Program-made: the position numbers and the translations under genes
Shown here: positions 8,206 to 17,147 of the stretch, piece by piece
Numbering within the stretch: position 1 is the first letter of the stretch
Layout: every line of letters begins with the position of its first letter
The notes under the pieces: generated by a model
The model's database searches: none
What the model was told of the DNA's origin: nothing
What the model saw: only the letters and a program-made list of their open reading frames with translations
Origin: Ignavibacteria bacterium
GTDB lineage: Bacteria > Bacteroidota > Ignavibacteria > Kapaibacteriales > UBA961
Direction of reading: 5' to 3'
Length of the DNA stretch: 64,000 nt
Assembly (NCBI GenBank): GCA_016720145.1
Contig: JADJXV010000025.1
Span: 33,020-97,019 of the forward strand

Positions 8206-8643
8206 TTAATTGTCGCTATAAACACGGATTAATTTTCCTTGTTCTCCCATCTTGTCTATTTCAATCAAGGTATCGCCTTTGATTTTATAATCAAAACGGA
8301 ATTTATCGGTTGAAACCCAAATATCCATGTCCGGAATTAACCTTGTTTTGTCCCAATAGCCCATACGTGCGGCTGATTTGTAATACCAGTATCTGCCACC
8401 GGACTCAGTATCCGATTTACGATCCAGTAGTTCGTAATAAGATACATGAGACGTATCTTGAATTTCAAGGATTATAAAATGATTGTCATCATGTCTCACC
8501 CAAGTACCGCGAAGTCCATTAAAAGGTGCCGTGTCGGGTTGGTTGATTTTTTTTTGCGTGATTTGTGTAGTCTCCGGCTGTACTTTATCACAGCTACCGA
8601 GAAGAAGTAAGCTGAGGTATAAGACAAGAAGTATTTTATGCAT
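8206..8643 (-). CDS. Small putative lipoprotein of unknown function
   Basis: This 145-residue protein begins MHKILLVLYLSLLLLGSC with a clear lipobox (LLGSC, Cys18), so it is probably a membrane-anchored lipoprotein of about 127 residues after processing. The mature part is beta-rich ('GLRGTWVRHDDNHFIILEIQ', 'MDIWVSTDKFRFDYKIKGDT') and resembles lipocalin-like periplasmic small proteins only in general character. I do not recognise a family. Confidence 0.65.
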   Translation of the reverse strand: MHKILLVLYLSLLLLGSCDKVQPETTQITQKKINQPDTAPFNGLRGTWVRHDDNHFIILEIQDTSHVSYYELLDRKSDTESGGRYWYYKSAARMGYWDKTRLIPDMDIWVSTDKFRFDYKIKGDTLIEIDKMGEQGKLIRVYSDN

Positions 8644-9005
8644 GGAGGTATGTTCAAATAAAGGGGAATTTCTGTTCAGTTTTCACTACGGTTTTCTGCT
8701 CAATTTTTTGACAACTCAGCGAGCAAATCAAAATTCCTAACAAGAGCGAGTAGCTCGCTAATTTCATTGTTTTCATTGAGATAGATGATAATTTAACACT
8801 GTTATCCATTCCTGTCCAGTGCAATAATTTATTTAAAAAGTGAAAATTGCTTCGTTGAATTGTGTTGAAACCAAGGATACTAGTTACAAGGTATTGAAAT
8901 ATATCATTTTAGGCCCAAATGCTTCATCTGGTTCGTTTAGAGAACTTAATCCATCAACCAAAACTACAAAAATCTCTCTGATTGAAGTATTTTCAATGTG
9001 AGTAA
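8644..9005. other. Intergenic stretch with no recognised content
   Basis: About 360 bp between the lipoprotein gene and the DUF1801/YdeI pseudogene. I see no ORF with coding character, no strong terminator and no clear repeat apart from a small palindrome 'GCGAGTAGCTCGC' near 8744-8756. Confidence 0.5.
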
Positions 9006-9644
9006 TTAATCATGTAAACCCTTACCATCGAGAATATGACCGATCCATTTCTCGACTCTTGCTGTGCGCGTTTTGGATTGTTTGGGAGCAGAAAAGTGGA
9101 GCTGATAGCCACGTTGGCGTCCGGGAGTGAGAGCGTCAAAGGCGGTGCGGAGGGCGGGTAAGTCGTCTAATATTGCTTGAAATTCGAGTGGAATTGGAAA
9201 GTCAAAAATCTACTTATATTATACTTTTTCCCCGGCTTCTTCTACAGCAATTGAATCATAAATATAAGACTTTACTATAGATGTACGTTCAATAATATCG
9301 TCAAGATTAGTGAACCTAATCTGACGTCCCGCTTGTACATTTTCTGTTGGTTGAATGAGAAGTTGATTAGAATCATCGAGTAGTGCTCCATTAAAAAAAC
9401 ACAATGCGCAGTATTCTTTAAATGCTGCGAGTATGAGGATGTTTTTTTCTTGAAACGTATAGCAAGGAACGCTCCATTTCAATTCTTCCGTCAGCCCACA
9501 TTCGAGGGTGATTTTTCTGAGTGCTTGCAATTCAACTTGCCATGAATTGACTTTGCATTGTGGGGTGCCACCAAGCGGACACCGACCGCAACCTTCTATA
9601 AAATAAGGATCTACATCCGGATTCATCATAGTAACAATGTTCAT
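9006..9644 (-). pseudogene. DUF1801/YdeI-type protein, broken by two in-frame nonsense codons
   Basis: The frame starts at 9644 (MNIVTMMNPDVDPYF) and encodes a DUF1801 domain with the Cys-rich insert 'GCGRCPLGGTPQCKV', then stops at TAA 9219-9221. The same frame continues past a second stop, TAG at 9210-9212, into the conserved C-terminal half ('LEFQAILDDLPALRTAFDAL', 'KQSKTRTARVEKWIGHILDG') and ends at TAA 9006-9008. Aligned with the intact paralogue at 9660-10238 there is no gap around the two stops, so these are substitutions, not a frameshift. The first 141 residues could still be made as a free DUF1801 domain. Confidence 0.85.
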
Positions 9645-9659
9645 AATTTACTTCAATTA

Positions 9660-10238
9660 TTAATCATCCAAGCCCTTGCCGTTGAGAATGTGAGGTGTCC
9701 ATTTTTCGACACGATCTGTCCTGGTTTTGGACTGCTTGGCGGCATTGAAATACAAAAGATACGCTCGTTGGCGTCCGGGAGTAAGCGCTTCAAATGCCGT
9801 ACGGAGGGCGGGAAAGTCATCTAATTTTGTTTGAAATTCTATCGGAACAGTAAAATCTTTTGTTTTTTTGAGCTCTACTTTGAGTCCTGCTTTTTCAACG
9901 TCAATTGCTTCCTGAATCGTGGCTTGTATGATGGGTGTCATCTCGATGATTTGTTCGAGACTTGTAAAGCGGAGATGGCGTGATGCCTGCACGTTTTTAG
10001 TTTGTTCGACGAGTACTCTGCTCCTGTCAGGCAAGATTGCCCCTTTAAAAAACAGAATTGCGCAATAGGTCTTAAATGTGTGGATTAGCAGGACGTTTTT
10101 ACCATCCAACGTATAAGTCGGCACGCCCCACTTCAATTCTTCGGTTAATCCGCAACCAAGAATAATTGTTCGCAATTTCATGAGTTCATCCTGCCACTGT
10201 TTTGCTTTTGCGAAGTAGAAATCGACTTTGGGATTCAT
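9660..10238 (-). CDS. DUF1801 + YdeI-type C-terminal domain protein
   Basis: This 192-residue protein has a DUF1801 domain at about residues 15-110 ('CGLTEELKWGVPTYTLDGKN', 'CAILFFKGAILPDRSRVLV') followed by the 'ALTPGRQRAYLLYFNAAKQS' / 'KTRTDRVEKWTPHILNGKGL' C-terminal block common to YdeI-type proteins. Relatives have been described as possible iron-binding or frataxin-like-fold proteins, without an assigned reaction. It lies 15 bp upstream of the decayed paralogue, and together they form a tandem duplication. Confidence 0.88.
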   Translation of the reverse strand: MNPKVDFYFAKAKQWQDELMKLRTIILGCGLTEELKWGVPTYTLDGKNVLLIHTFKTYCAILFFKGAILPDRSRVLVEQTKNVQASRHLRFTSLEQIIEMTPIIQATIQEAIDVEKAGLKVELKKTKDFTVPIEFQTKLDDFPALRTAFEALTPGRQRAYLLYFNAAKQSKTRTDRVEKWTPHILNGKGLDD

Positions 10239-10439
10239 GGGGGGCTTTCGGGATTGTGATTGATTGAGTTATTATGGATTCGCGATTGTAAGGCACTGTG
10301 CCGACAGATACTGTTGTACAATTGTTCGATGAGGTGAATTTTCATCGCAAATATACATTTCTATCGTTAGATTTCTAGTACCGACCCATAGTACCACCTC
10401 AGGCAGTCTATGCTATTATTTTGAAGTGCTTTGAGTGGC

Positions 10440-10595
10440 CGGCTAAAGGACACAAAGGACTTAAAGGACACAAAGGACAAAAAAGTACACTCCCAAAGGT
10501 CGACTGGAATTCTTCATCCTATGGCTTCAAGTCCTTCAAGTCCTTCAAGTCCTTCAAGTCCTTCAAGTCCTTCAAGTCCTTCAAGTCCCAAGAAT
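10440..10595. repeat. Low-complexity inverted arrays (GGACTTAAA / TCCTTCAAG units)
   Basis: The left arm at about 10446-10482 repeats 'AAAGGAC(A/T)' motifs. The right arm at about 10530-10590 is a 9-bp tandem array of TCCTTCAAG, at least seven units. The two arms are near reverse complements, so transcripts could fold into a long hairpin. Plus-strand ORFs here give poly-'FKS' or 'SPS' peptides and are artefacts of the repeat. A matching pair of arms lies at 11556-11668, on the other side of the four-helix-bundle gene. Confidence 0.8.
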
Positions 10596-10639
10596 CCCAA
10601 CTATACCTCATCGGCGCTTCGCCTGATCCTGTTTGTTAC

Positions 10640-10784
10640 TCTTGCTCATTATTCTCGCTGCTGTCATTCTTTCACGCAAGCCGCCCTCATTCATAAATGT
10701 TCTCTCCAATTGCGTGATTTGTTGCGAGAGTAGGTACGAGGCTACCTTGATTAAGCCGATTGCAATATTTCAGGATTATTGAAG
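10640..10784 (-). pseudogene. Fragment duplicating the 3' part of the neighbouring four-helix-bundle gene
   Basis: The stretch 10677-10762 is almost identical to 10915-10998 in the neighbouring gene (shared 'CCGCCCTCATTCATAAATG' and 'GTACGAGGCTACCTTGATT'). Flanking sequence on both sides is a decayed match. It has no start and no full frame. It is a partial tandem copy of the C-terminal codons of the gene at 10861-11433, separated from it by the inverted GGGGGAC repeat. Confidence 0.75.
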
Positions 10785-10860
10785 GTTTTTTGGGGGACAT
10801 TGGGGACTTGGGGGACGTTGGTGACTCTCATACCCAAGTCCCCCAAGTCCCCCAAAAAAA
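10784..10860. repeat. GGGGGACTTG inverted repeat, possible bidirectional terminator
   Basis: The arm at 10784-10820 (TTTTTTGGGGGAC, GGGGACTTGGGGGAC) pairs with 10832-10860 (CCCAAGTCCCCCAAGTCCCC then seven A). It gives a G/C-rich hairpin with T-runs or A-runs at its outer edges, right against the stop of the four-helix-bundle gene. It could terminate that minus-strand gene. Confidence 0.55.
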
Positions 10861-11433
10861 TCACTTATTTCTATTCCTTTGATCAATTCTCGCTTTTGTC
10901 ATCCTCTCGCGCATACCGCCCTCATTCATAAATGCTCTCTCCAATTGCGTGATTTGTTGCGAGAGTAGGTACGAGGCTACCTTGATTAAGCCTATCATTG
11001 CATTGGCGCATATTTCGGGATTTTCATTCTCGATGGCTTTTTTGAAGGTGTCATAGTTGCCGTTGCGAATTCTATTGAGTTCTCGCATCCTCGCTACATA
11101 GCGATGATGTATATCCCAAATCTCCAATCTATTAGTGCGCAAAAAATCTTCGTAATCAATTCTCAATTCCTCCAAACTCGCGCGGGCTACATTGGTCAAT
11201 TTAATTTCCATCTCTTTGCTCGTACCCGATGCCATACTTGCTTCGACGATATTTTGCTTGCCACTCCGGGCTGCTTGTACCATTTGATCAATCGTGCGGT
11301 CGAATTTTTTGAAAAATCTTTTCGTGAAATATATCGTGCCATCGTAAATAATTTCCGACTTTTGATACGATAGCAAATTACGATAACCTCCATGGAGAGG
11401 GAGAAAACCCCCACTGTTTGAATTGTGTGGCAT
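10861..11433 (-). CDS. Four-helix-bundle protein with suffix domain (23S rRNA-IVP-like family)
   Basis: This 190-residue, strongly helical protein has family blocks 'SYQKSEIIYDGTIYFTKRFF', 'RTIDQMVQAARSGKQNIVEA', 'EMEIKLTNVARASLEELRID' and 'EDFLRTNRLEIWD' (about residues 22-105), followed by a C-terminal suffix ('NAMIGLIKVASYLLSQQITQ', 'AFMNEGGMRERMTKARI'). Members derive from proteins encoded in 23S rRNA intervening sequences, but stand-alone genes like this one are common and have no defined role. It is embedded in low-complexity inverted repeats on both sides and has a partial duplicate downstream, a context that suggests mobility. Confidence 0.85.
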   Translation of the reverse strand: MPHNSNSGGFLPLHGGYRNLLSYQKSEIIYDGTIYFTKRFFKKFDRTIDQMVQAARSGKQNIVEASMASGTSKEMEIKLTNVARASLEELRIDYEDFLRTNRLEIWDIHHRYVARMRELNRIRNGNYDTFKKAIENENPEICANAMIGLIKVASYLLSQQITQLERAFMNEGGMRERMTKARIDQRNRNK

Positions 11434-11555
11434 AGTGGTAATATGATTGGTGGTAGTATGAGTGAATTCACAACGTCAAACTGAAAATTGCATGATGTCG
11501 ATGCCGCAAAGCTAGTAAATTTTGTGGAATTTTGGATGATTTTGTAATTTTTAAG

Positions 11556-11668
11556 GAGACTAAGGACTTAAAGGACTCAAAGGACACTAAGAACATATCA
11601 GTAATTCTACCATAATGCTCTCTCCAGTCCTTTAAGTCCTTCAAGTCCTTCAAGTCCTTTAAGTCCTT
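11556..11668. repeat. Low-complexity inverted arrays upstream of the four-helix-bundle gene
   Basis: The left arm at about 11556-11590 has 'AAGGACTTAAAGGACTCAAA' and further AAGGAC units. The right arm at about 11628-11668 has TCCTTTAAG/TCCTTCAAG units. The arms are complementary, as at 10440-10595. A minus-strand ORF giving 'MKDLKDLKDW' across this block is a repeat artefact. Confidence 0.75.
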
Positions 11669-11669
11669 T

Positions 11670-12005
11670 TCATTTTTCCTTCACCTTTTGCCAAATATTA
11701 AATCGCAGACCGAACGGGTCCTCGATATAGCAATCTTTCCCGACTCCTTCCCAGCGTAGTATCTTGCAACCATTCTTGATCAAAATTGACTTGGCTTCCT
11801 CCAAATCATCGACAAATAATTCCATGACCACACCCGTAAGTTGTTCATCCTTTTGGACAAAAATACGTATCGGATTGGCATCGATTCCCTCAAATAAAGG
11901 TTCAGTAATTCTATTCGCAAAGCCAAGAACATTAGAGTAAAATTCTATCGCTTTTTCAGGCTCAGTCGTTGAGACCGCTATATTGGTACTCATCTCAAAT
12001 TTCAT
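11670..12005 (-). CDS. VOC (glyoxalase/bleomycin-resistance fold) family protein
   Basis: The protein is 111 residues from ATG 12003-12005 (MKFEMSTNIAVSTTEPEKAI); a start eight codons further upstream is possible. The VOC pattern is 'AIEFYSNVLGFANRITEP' in the first beta-alpha-beta unit, 'VVMELFVDDLEEAKSILIKN' in the second and 'DCYIEDPFGLRFNIWQK' at the end, where a metal-ligand Glu or His would lie. The family includes dioxygenases, glyoxalases and antibiotic-binding proteins, and the substrate is not predictable. It is isolated between repeat arrays and a membrane protein gene. Confidence 0.85.
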   Translation of the reverse strand: MKFEMSTNIAVSTTEPEKAIEFYSNVLGFANRITEPLFEGIDANPIRIFVQKDEQLTGVVMELFVDDLEEAKSILIKNGCKILRWEGVGKDCYIEDPFGLRFNIWQKVKEK

Positions 12006-12127
12006 ATAATTAGATGTAATAATGTACAAAATTGATTTTGCCGTTTTGTGAATACAGTGATTTCAAATGTAGGGGTAAATTGTATTCGCCCGGGTCAAGC
12101 TTTTTTTTTTGATGAAAGCATCTCTAT

Positions 12128-12550
12128 CTACGATATTTGCTGTTTCTTCACTACTAATGAACCAGCTAAATAACCCATTGGTATATAGGCACCTACAATA
12201 TCAATTATGCTGAACCATAACGGCGAAGGTAACATAAACACACTCGCAATACCACCAACCATAAAAAATCCACCTATAGAAAGCGCGAATTTCATCTTGT
12301 GGGACACTGCAATGAATGCTGCGACAATTGCACCGGCAAAGGTACCAAGTGCGTGAGCCAAAAACGGGAGTATAAAATGTTTGGGTTCGAACAAATGCAT
12401 ACTCGCCTTCAAACCCTCCGACGTTGTCACATCAGCACCGACAGGCGGTGGTATAATCGAACCGCTCATCATGATAATACTCATATTCACAATGCTTCCG
12501 ATGAATATACCGGCGAAGACGGCGAGAATGTTTCTAACTGTTGGATTCAT
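12128..12550 (-). CDS. Four-helix integral membrane protein, unknown function
   Basis: This 140-residue protein has hydrophobic segments at about 7-30 ('ILAVFAGIFIGSIVNMSIIM'), 59-82 ('FILPFLAHALGTFAGAIVAA'), 88-106 ('FALSIGGFFMVGGIASVFML') and 112-133 ('FSIIDIVGAYIPMGYLAGSL'). It has Gly-rich helix-packing motifs and a short cytoplasmic-looking tail 'VVKKQQIS'. Similar small membrane proteins are common in Bacteroidetes, but I do not recognise a characterised family. Confidence 0.7.
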   Translation of the reverse strand: MNPTVRNILAVFAGIFIGSIVNMSIIMMSGSIIPPPVGADVTTSEGLKASMHLFEPKHFILPFLAHALGTFAGAIVAAFIAVSHKMKFALSIGGFFMVGGIASVFMLPSPLWFSIIDIVGAYIPMGYLAGSLVVKKQQIS

Positions 12551-12685
12551 GATAGTATTAAATAGTTGATAAATAATATGTTGTAGATTAAATTTAAATT
12601 GAAAGGTGATGAATTCACTTCCAATTTTTATGGAATCTAGCGTATTTCAGATTACAATATCTACACAATTTACTTTCAAGTAATT

Positions 12686-14233
12686 TTAGTGTACTACTAC
12701 TATTTTATCAAATATTAGCGGTACTCCATTTTCTGTCAAACGCACGAAATTCAACCCATGAGGTACATTGTCTGAGCTGATGGTCACTAATTGTCCGTTG
12801 ACATTGTTCATTTCATAGACTGACTGCCCTAAGTAATTATAGAAAATGATAGTTGCTTCGTTGAAATAAGTATCGGAACTTACTTCAATTTGATTGGATA
12901 ATGGATTGTGGTGAATCTCAATTCCTTTTGGATCGATAGGTGAGCTTATACTTGAGGGATTGGTAGAATTATATCGTACTACTGCTATATCAAAGTTTGA
13001 ACCATTGTGGGTTCTGCCTGCAACCACAATTTTCCCGTCACTTGCAATGGCTATTGAAGTCGCAATATCATCGCCAATTCCGATGGGAGTCGTTGCTATT
13101 CCTTGGTCACCAAAGGTTAGATCTATAATGCCGTTAGCGTTGTATCGTGCAACGGCAAAATCGGAATTTGTATTTCGAAGAGTGCTGAATCCACCAAGCA
13201 AAATTTTCCCATCTTTCTGTAATGCGAGGGAATAATCATTTTGATACACACAGCCGTATGGAGTAGAAACTTTCCCGCCAGTGCCGAATGTTTTGTCTAA
13301 AGACCCATCAGTTTCGTATCGCGAGAGTAACAAAAACCCTGTATAACTATATCCGCCAACGAGAATTTTCCCATCCGGCTGAATGGCTATCGATTCGCCG
13401 TAGTCGTTGTTGTTACTGACAATTGCCGTGGTTAGTATTCCTCCCGAACCGAATGTATTATCCAGACTTCCGTTCGTATTATACCGCAAGACTACAAAAT
13501 CATACGAAAAACTTGCCGAAGTATAGCTAAATCCGGCTACGACAATTTTTCCATCAGATTGCACTACAATGCTGCGAATCATATCACCGGCAGGTCCGAC
13601 CGAGGTCGTGACAATCCCATCAGAATCAAAAGATGTATCGAGGGTACCATCAGAATTATAGCGCACGAGCGCGAGATCACTATTCGAACCATTATCCGTA
13701 AATCCACCGACGAGAATTTTCCCATTTGGCTGTAATGCTATCGATGTACCTTGATCGCCACCACTCAATATTGGAGTACGGACTGTGCCGCTACTGCCAA
13801 ACATATTGTCAATTAAGCCATTTGAATTGTAACGTGTTACGGTGAAGTCATAATTTGAAAAAATACCACAATAGCCGCCTACTATTATTTTACCATCAAG
13901 TTGGAGTATGCAGGAGCTTCCGATCGCATTTGCACATCCTATGTTCGTCGATACGGTGCCTGTGCTACCAAATGTAGGATCGATCGAACCATTAATCAAG
14001 TAACGAATGAGAGCTAAATTATTCCCGCTATTACCCGCAACGACAATTTTCCCGTCCGGCTGAAGTACCACTGTATTCCCAAAATCATTACCTGTTCCTA
14101 GGGAAGAGATCACGATTCCATTTTTCCCGAAGGTACTGTCCAACATGCCATCTTGAGCAGTGGCAATTGTAGAAACAAGGAGTAAAGCACAGAAGAAAAA
14201 TAAAGCAGGAGAAGGAGTACTTATTTTATTCAA
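12686..14233 (-). CDS. Secreted delta-60 repeat protein with type IX sorting tail
   Basis: This 515-residue protein has a signal peptide at 1-26 (ends 'IATAQ'). About seven delta-60 repeats follow, each with a unit such as 'LDSTFGKNGIV', 'IDPTFGSTGTV', 'LDTSFDSDGIV', 'LDKTFGTGGKV' and the strand motif 'QPDGKIVVAGNS' or 'RYNSDG'. These repeats form a beta-propeller-like or solenoid surface protein. The last 80 residues ('ATIIFYNYLGQSVYEMNNVN', 'VPHGLNFVRLTENG') look like a T9SS sorting domain, so cell-surface display or secretion is expected. No enzymatic motif is seen. Confidence 0.88.
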   Translation of the reverse strand: MNKISTPSPALFFFCALLLVSTIATAQDGMLDSTFGKNGIVISSLGTGNDFGNTVVLQPDGKIVVAGNSGNNLALIRYLINGSIDPTFGSTGTVSTNIGCANAIGSSCILQLDGKIIVGGYCGIFSNYDFTVTRYNSNGLIDNMFGSSGTVRTPILSGGDQGTSIALQPNGKILVGGFTDNGSNSDLALVRYNSDGTLDTSFDSDGIVTTSVGPAGDMIRSIVVQSDGKIVVAGFSYTSASFSYDFVVLRYNTNGSLDNTFGSGGILTTAIVSNNNDYGESIAIQPDGKILVGGYSYTGFLLLSRYETDGSLDKTFGTGGKVSTPYGCVYQNDYSLALQKDGKILLGGFSTLRNTNSDFAVARYNANGIIDLTFGDQGIATTPIGIGDDIATSIAIASDGKIVVAGRTHNGSNFDIAVVRYNSTNPSSISSPIDPKGIEIHHNPLSNQIEVSSDTYFNEATIIFYNYLGQSVYEMNNVNGQLVTISSDNVPHGLNFVRLTENGVPLIFDKIVVVH

Positions 14234-14376
14234 AGTAATGAGATGTATAATTTCCTACTCGTATGGCTTTTCGGATACGCCCCGTTTTTTAGTGTGGTAT
14301 CTGGCATCCACTTGTGTTAACTGATTTATGTATCAATTCATTATGAAATGCAAACAATTCAACAAGAAGTTCATTC

Positions 14377-14766
14377 TCATTTCAATCGCTCTAATTTTCC
14401 TTTTCGTTTGACGATGTTTTTGTAGTCCCATTGAATGGTCGCAGCTTTTGCAAGCCATTGTTTTAGAAGAGGTATATCAATTTCCTCTAGTGAAGTATAT
14501 CGTGCTTCTGCAGCTTTAAAACTCCCTTCGTTATGGAGGAGAGGTTCGTCGAAAGATTGTCCACTCCAAAAAAGCAAGCGAACACTATCTTTCAATTTAC
14601 TATATCCGACGATAGGATTACCATCTAAGAACCACACAGGATGGGCATGCCATATTTTATTCTCGGCTTGAGGATGACTTTCACAAATTGTCTTGGCAAG
14701 TACATCGCAAATATCTTTAACGGATGGTGCTTGCGAGTCGTTGTATTCTTGAATGGAGATGTTCAT
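14377..14766 (-). CDS. DUF1801 domain protein
   Basis: This 129-residue protein is a single DUF1801 domain: 'IWHAHPVWFLDGNPIVGYSK', 'SVRLLFWSGQSFDEPLL', 'GSFKAAEARYTSLEEIDI' and 'LKQWLAKAATIQWDYKNIV'. It is more distant from the two DUF1801/YdeI proteins at 9-10.2 kb than they are from each other. It is the last minus-strand gene before the switch to plus-strand genes. Its activity is unknown. Confidence 0.85.
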   Translation of the reverse strand: MNISIQEYNDSQAPSVKDICDVLAKTICESHPQAENKIWHAHPVWFLDGNPIVGYSKLKDSVRLLFWSGQSFDEPLLHNEGSFKAAEARYTSLEEIDIPLLKQWLAKAATIQWDYKNIVKRKGKLERLK

Positions 14767-15170
14767 AGGGTACGATTGAGGAAAGTTTGAATTAATAAAA
14801 TACTCACAAAGTACTGCAGCGTGTTTCTAAGTTTTAAATGAATATGCAAGAGCGCATTAATCATAACTCCTTTGATGAGTATTAGTTAGGAATGTTTGTC
14901 GGAAATAATAGTGCAAGTTACATGATTTTAAGATTCTGTCCAAATCATCACAACTGCTATAATATTCAAATTATTAGAATTCGTTTTGATTAATAACTGT
15001 TGAATAATTTAATTTTTAAAAATGGTAATGTTGTATTTAGTATGGATGATGTCGAGCCTCAAAAGAGATGATGCGCGAAGTCTCCACCCGTCAATTCGGC
15101 GGGATTTTGCTATTTTTGCACAGAATGTAATGTTAGAACAGTTTTTGGCTATCACTTCAAAGGGTTTTTC
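14767..15170. other. Divergent intergenic region
   Basis: About 400 AT-rich bases between the minus-strand DUF1801 gene and the plus-strand leucine dehydrogenase. Promoters for both would lie here. Apart from the TATTTTTG box at 15111-15118, I see no operator, riboswitch or repeat. Confidence 0.5.
15111..15118 (+). promoter_or_regulatory. Candidate TAnnTTTG -7 box for leucine dehydrogenase
   Basis: TATTTTTG matches the Bacteroidetes -7 consensus TAnnTTTG and lies 53 bp before the start codon. A good -33 TTG element at the expected distance is not obvious, so this is tentative. Confidence 0.3.
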
Positions 15171-16257
15171 ATGGAATTATTTAATAGCATCGAAAGCTAT
15201 GGACACGAACAAATCATTTTTTGTTCGGATAAAAAATCGGGATTGCAAGCGATTATCGGAATTCATAATACCGTTCTTGGTCCTGCCCTCGGCGGTACCC
15301 GAATGTGGCAATACGCCAGTGATTCTGATGCATTAACCGATGTATTACGCCTGTCACGGGGAATGACATACAAAGCGGCCGTCGCAGGATTGAATCTTGG
15401 CGGTGGAAAAGCGGTGATTATCGGTGATTCTCGTACTCAAAAAACAGAAGCTTTATTTCGAGCGTATGGTAGAGCCGTCGAAGCCGTTGGTGGACGCTAC
15501 ATAACTGCAGAAGATGTCGGTACTTCGGTCAAAGATATGGAATGGATCGGCATGGAAACGAAGTTCGTCACCGGGGTCGGCGGGCAAGGCGGAAGCGGTG
15601 ACCCATCTCCATTTACCGCTTTTGGTGTGTATCATGGTATCAAAGCGACTGCCAAGGCACAATTTGGAAGCGACTCACTTTCAGGCAAGAAAATAGCAGT
15701 ACAGGGTGCCGGCAATGTAGCAACTTATTTGATTGAACATCTAGTGCGAGAAGGTGCAAAGGTATATGTCACAGATATTTACGCAGATAAAGCTTTGAAA
15801 GTAGCCGCTGAAACAGGCGCAGAATATGTACAGTCTGATGCAATTATAACCATTGAGTGTGATATCTTCTCACCAAATGCGTTAGGTGCAATACTAAATG
15901 ATGAATCAATTCCAAAGCTGAAATGTGCTGTCGTAGCCGGTGGTGCCAATAATCAACTCGCCGTTGAGAAAGTACATGCTGAAATGCTTCGTGAACGTGG
16001 TATTCTCTATGCACCTGATTATGTGATTAACGCCGGTGGACTCATGAATGTCGCCTCCGAAATCGACGGCTATCGCAAAGATCGCGTACTCGCACAAGCC
16101 GAAGGTATCTATGATATCCTCTCTACGATTTACAACACCGCAAGTGAAGCGAAATATCCTGACCATCGAGGCATCGAATGCTATCGCCGAAGAACGCATC
16201 GCGCGCATCGGTCATATCCATGGAAATTACATCGGCAAGCCGGATATTCGCCGGTAA
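15171..16257 (+). CDS. Leucine (Glu/Leu/Phe/Val) dehydrogenase, one-base frameshift near the 3' end
   Basis: It is predicted to deaminate branched-chain amino acids oxidatively to 2-oxo acids with NAD. The start is MELFNSIESYGHEQIIFCSD. The catalytic lysines fall at K68 ('GMTYKAA') and K80 ('LNLGGGKAV'), the positions known from leucine dehydrogenases. The Rossmann loop is 'AVQGAGNVATYLI'. The primary frame runs on to 16286 with an alien tail, whereas the expected family ending ('LTIEASNAIAEERIARIGHI') is in the next frame from about 16155. Removing one A from AAA at 16152-16154 restores a 361-residue protein ending at 16257. This is either a recent mutation or a sequencing error. Confidence 0.88.
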
Positions 16258-16286
16258 GTACTACATCCGTGAGGTATAAATTGTAA

Positions 16287-16338
16287 GGCGAACCTTTGGG
16301 TAATTTAATTACTTCATCAAGGTTCGCCATTTTTTTCT
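16287..16338 (+). terminator. Rho-independent terminator after leucine dehydrogenase
   Basis: The stem GGCGAACCTT (16287-16296) pairs with AAGGTTCGCC (16319-16328) across a 22-nt loop and is followed by a run of seven T. It lies 30 bp after the corrected stop and just before nusB. Confidence 0.85.
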
Positions 16339-16358
16339 ATTCTTTCACAATGTACTTT

Positions 16359-16941
16359 ATGAAACCCAACATTCCGGATTTTCCTCTGAGCAAAGATCGT
16401 CATCTGAACGGTTCACGCCACCTCGCCCGCGAAAAGCGCTGCAAATTCTTTGCGCTTGCGAGAATTCCGGCATACGCTGGCAGGATGTATTTCAGCATAT
16501 AATTTTCCGCGAATTTGCTTTTGGAGATGAAGCACCCGATGAAAATCGGCTCCTCACACCGGACGAAATCGCTGAAATGGAATCCGATACGACGATTCGT
16601 TGGGATATGGAAGATGTGGAATTTATCAGTGAATTAATCGAAGCGACGAACCAAAATGCAGGGTTTTCAGCGAAGGACTCATCGAACGATTTTCGCAGAA
16701 TTGGGACTCCGAGCGTATAACGCTGCTCGATAGTATCCTCCTCCGCATGACGATTGCCGAACTCATCTCCTTTCCCGAAATTCCGCCCAAAGTGTCGATT
16801 AATGTCGCCCTTGACCTCGCTAAACGCTTCTCAACCGATAATAGCCCGGCGTTTATAAATGGTATGCTCGACGGGATTTATACAGAATTGCAAACACAAA
16901 ATTTAATACAAAAGACCGGACGCGGACTAATCGAGAAGTGA
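16359..16941 (+). pseudogene. nusB: NusB transcription antitermination factor with two one-base deletions
   Basis: Three frames together give a complete NusB of about 194 residues. Frame 1 has MKPNIPDFPL to 'SRHLAREK' (the N-terminal NusB signature). Frame 2 from about 16439 has 'LQILCACENSGIRWQDVFQH' and 'IIFREFAFGDEAPDE' up to about 16663. Frame 3 from about 16665 has 'GLIERFSQNWDSERITLLDS', 'MTIAELISFPEIPPKVSINV', 'ALDLAKRFSTDNSPAFINGM' and 'LIQKTGRGLIEK'. Inserting one base near 16436 and one T in the T-run at 16662-16665 restores the gene. NusB is normally needed for rRNA antitermination, so a true knockout would be odd and assembly error is likely. Confidence 0.85.
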
Positions 16942-17147
16942 TAGGGTAATTATACTCATCTCATTTTGATATAGAGTTGACTTTCTGAACTTGTTTCAGA
17001 ATCCCCGAAGCTGTGTAATTATGCCAATTCCCTTCAGCTAGCGGAGATGCTGAATATAGTTCACTATAACAAGCCTGAGATAGAATTCATCAAAATTCAA
17101 TGACGTATCAATCTTTGTCTATAAACCCTTCCTTCTCCTCCATTCAG

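Noticed and set aside
10421..10733. Two overlapping plus-strand ORFs
   Set aside because: They are translations of the TCCTTCAAG tandem array (poly-FKS or SPS) plus the antisense of a pseudogene fragment.
15022..15336. 104-codon ORF overlapping the leucine dehydrogenase start
   Set aside because: It is out of frame with the conserved enzyme, and its product has no recognisable pattern.
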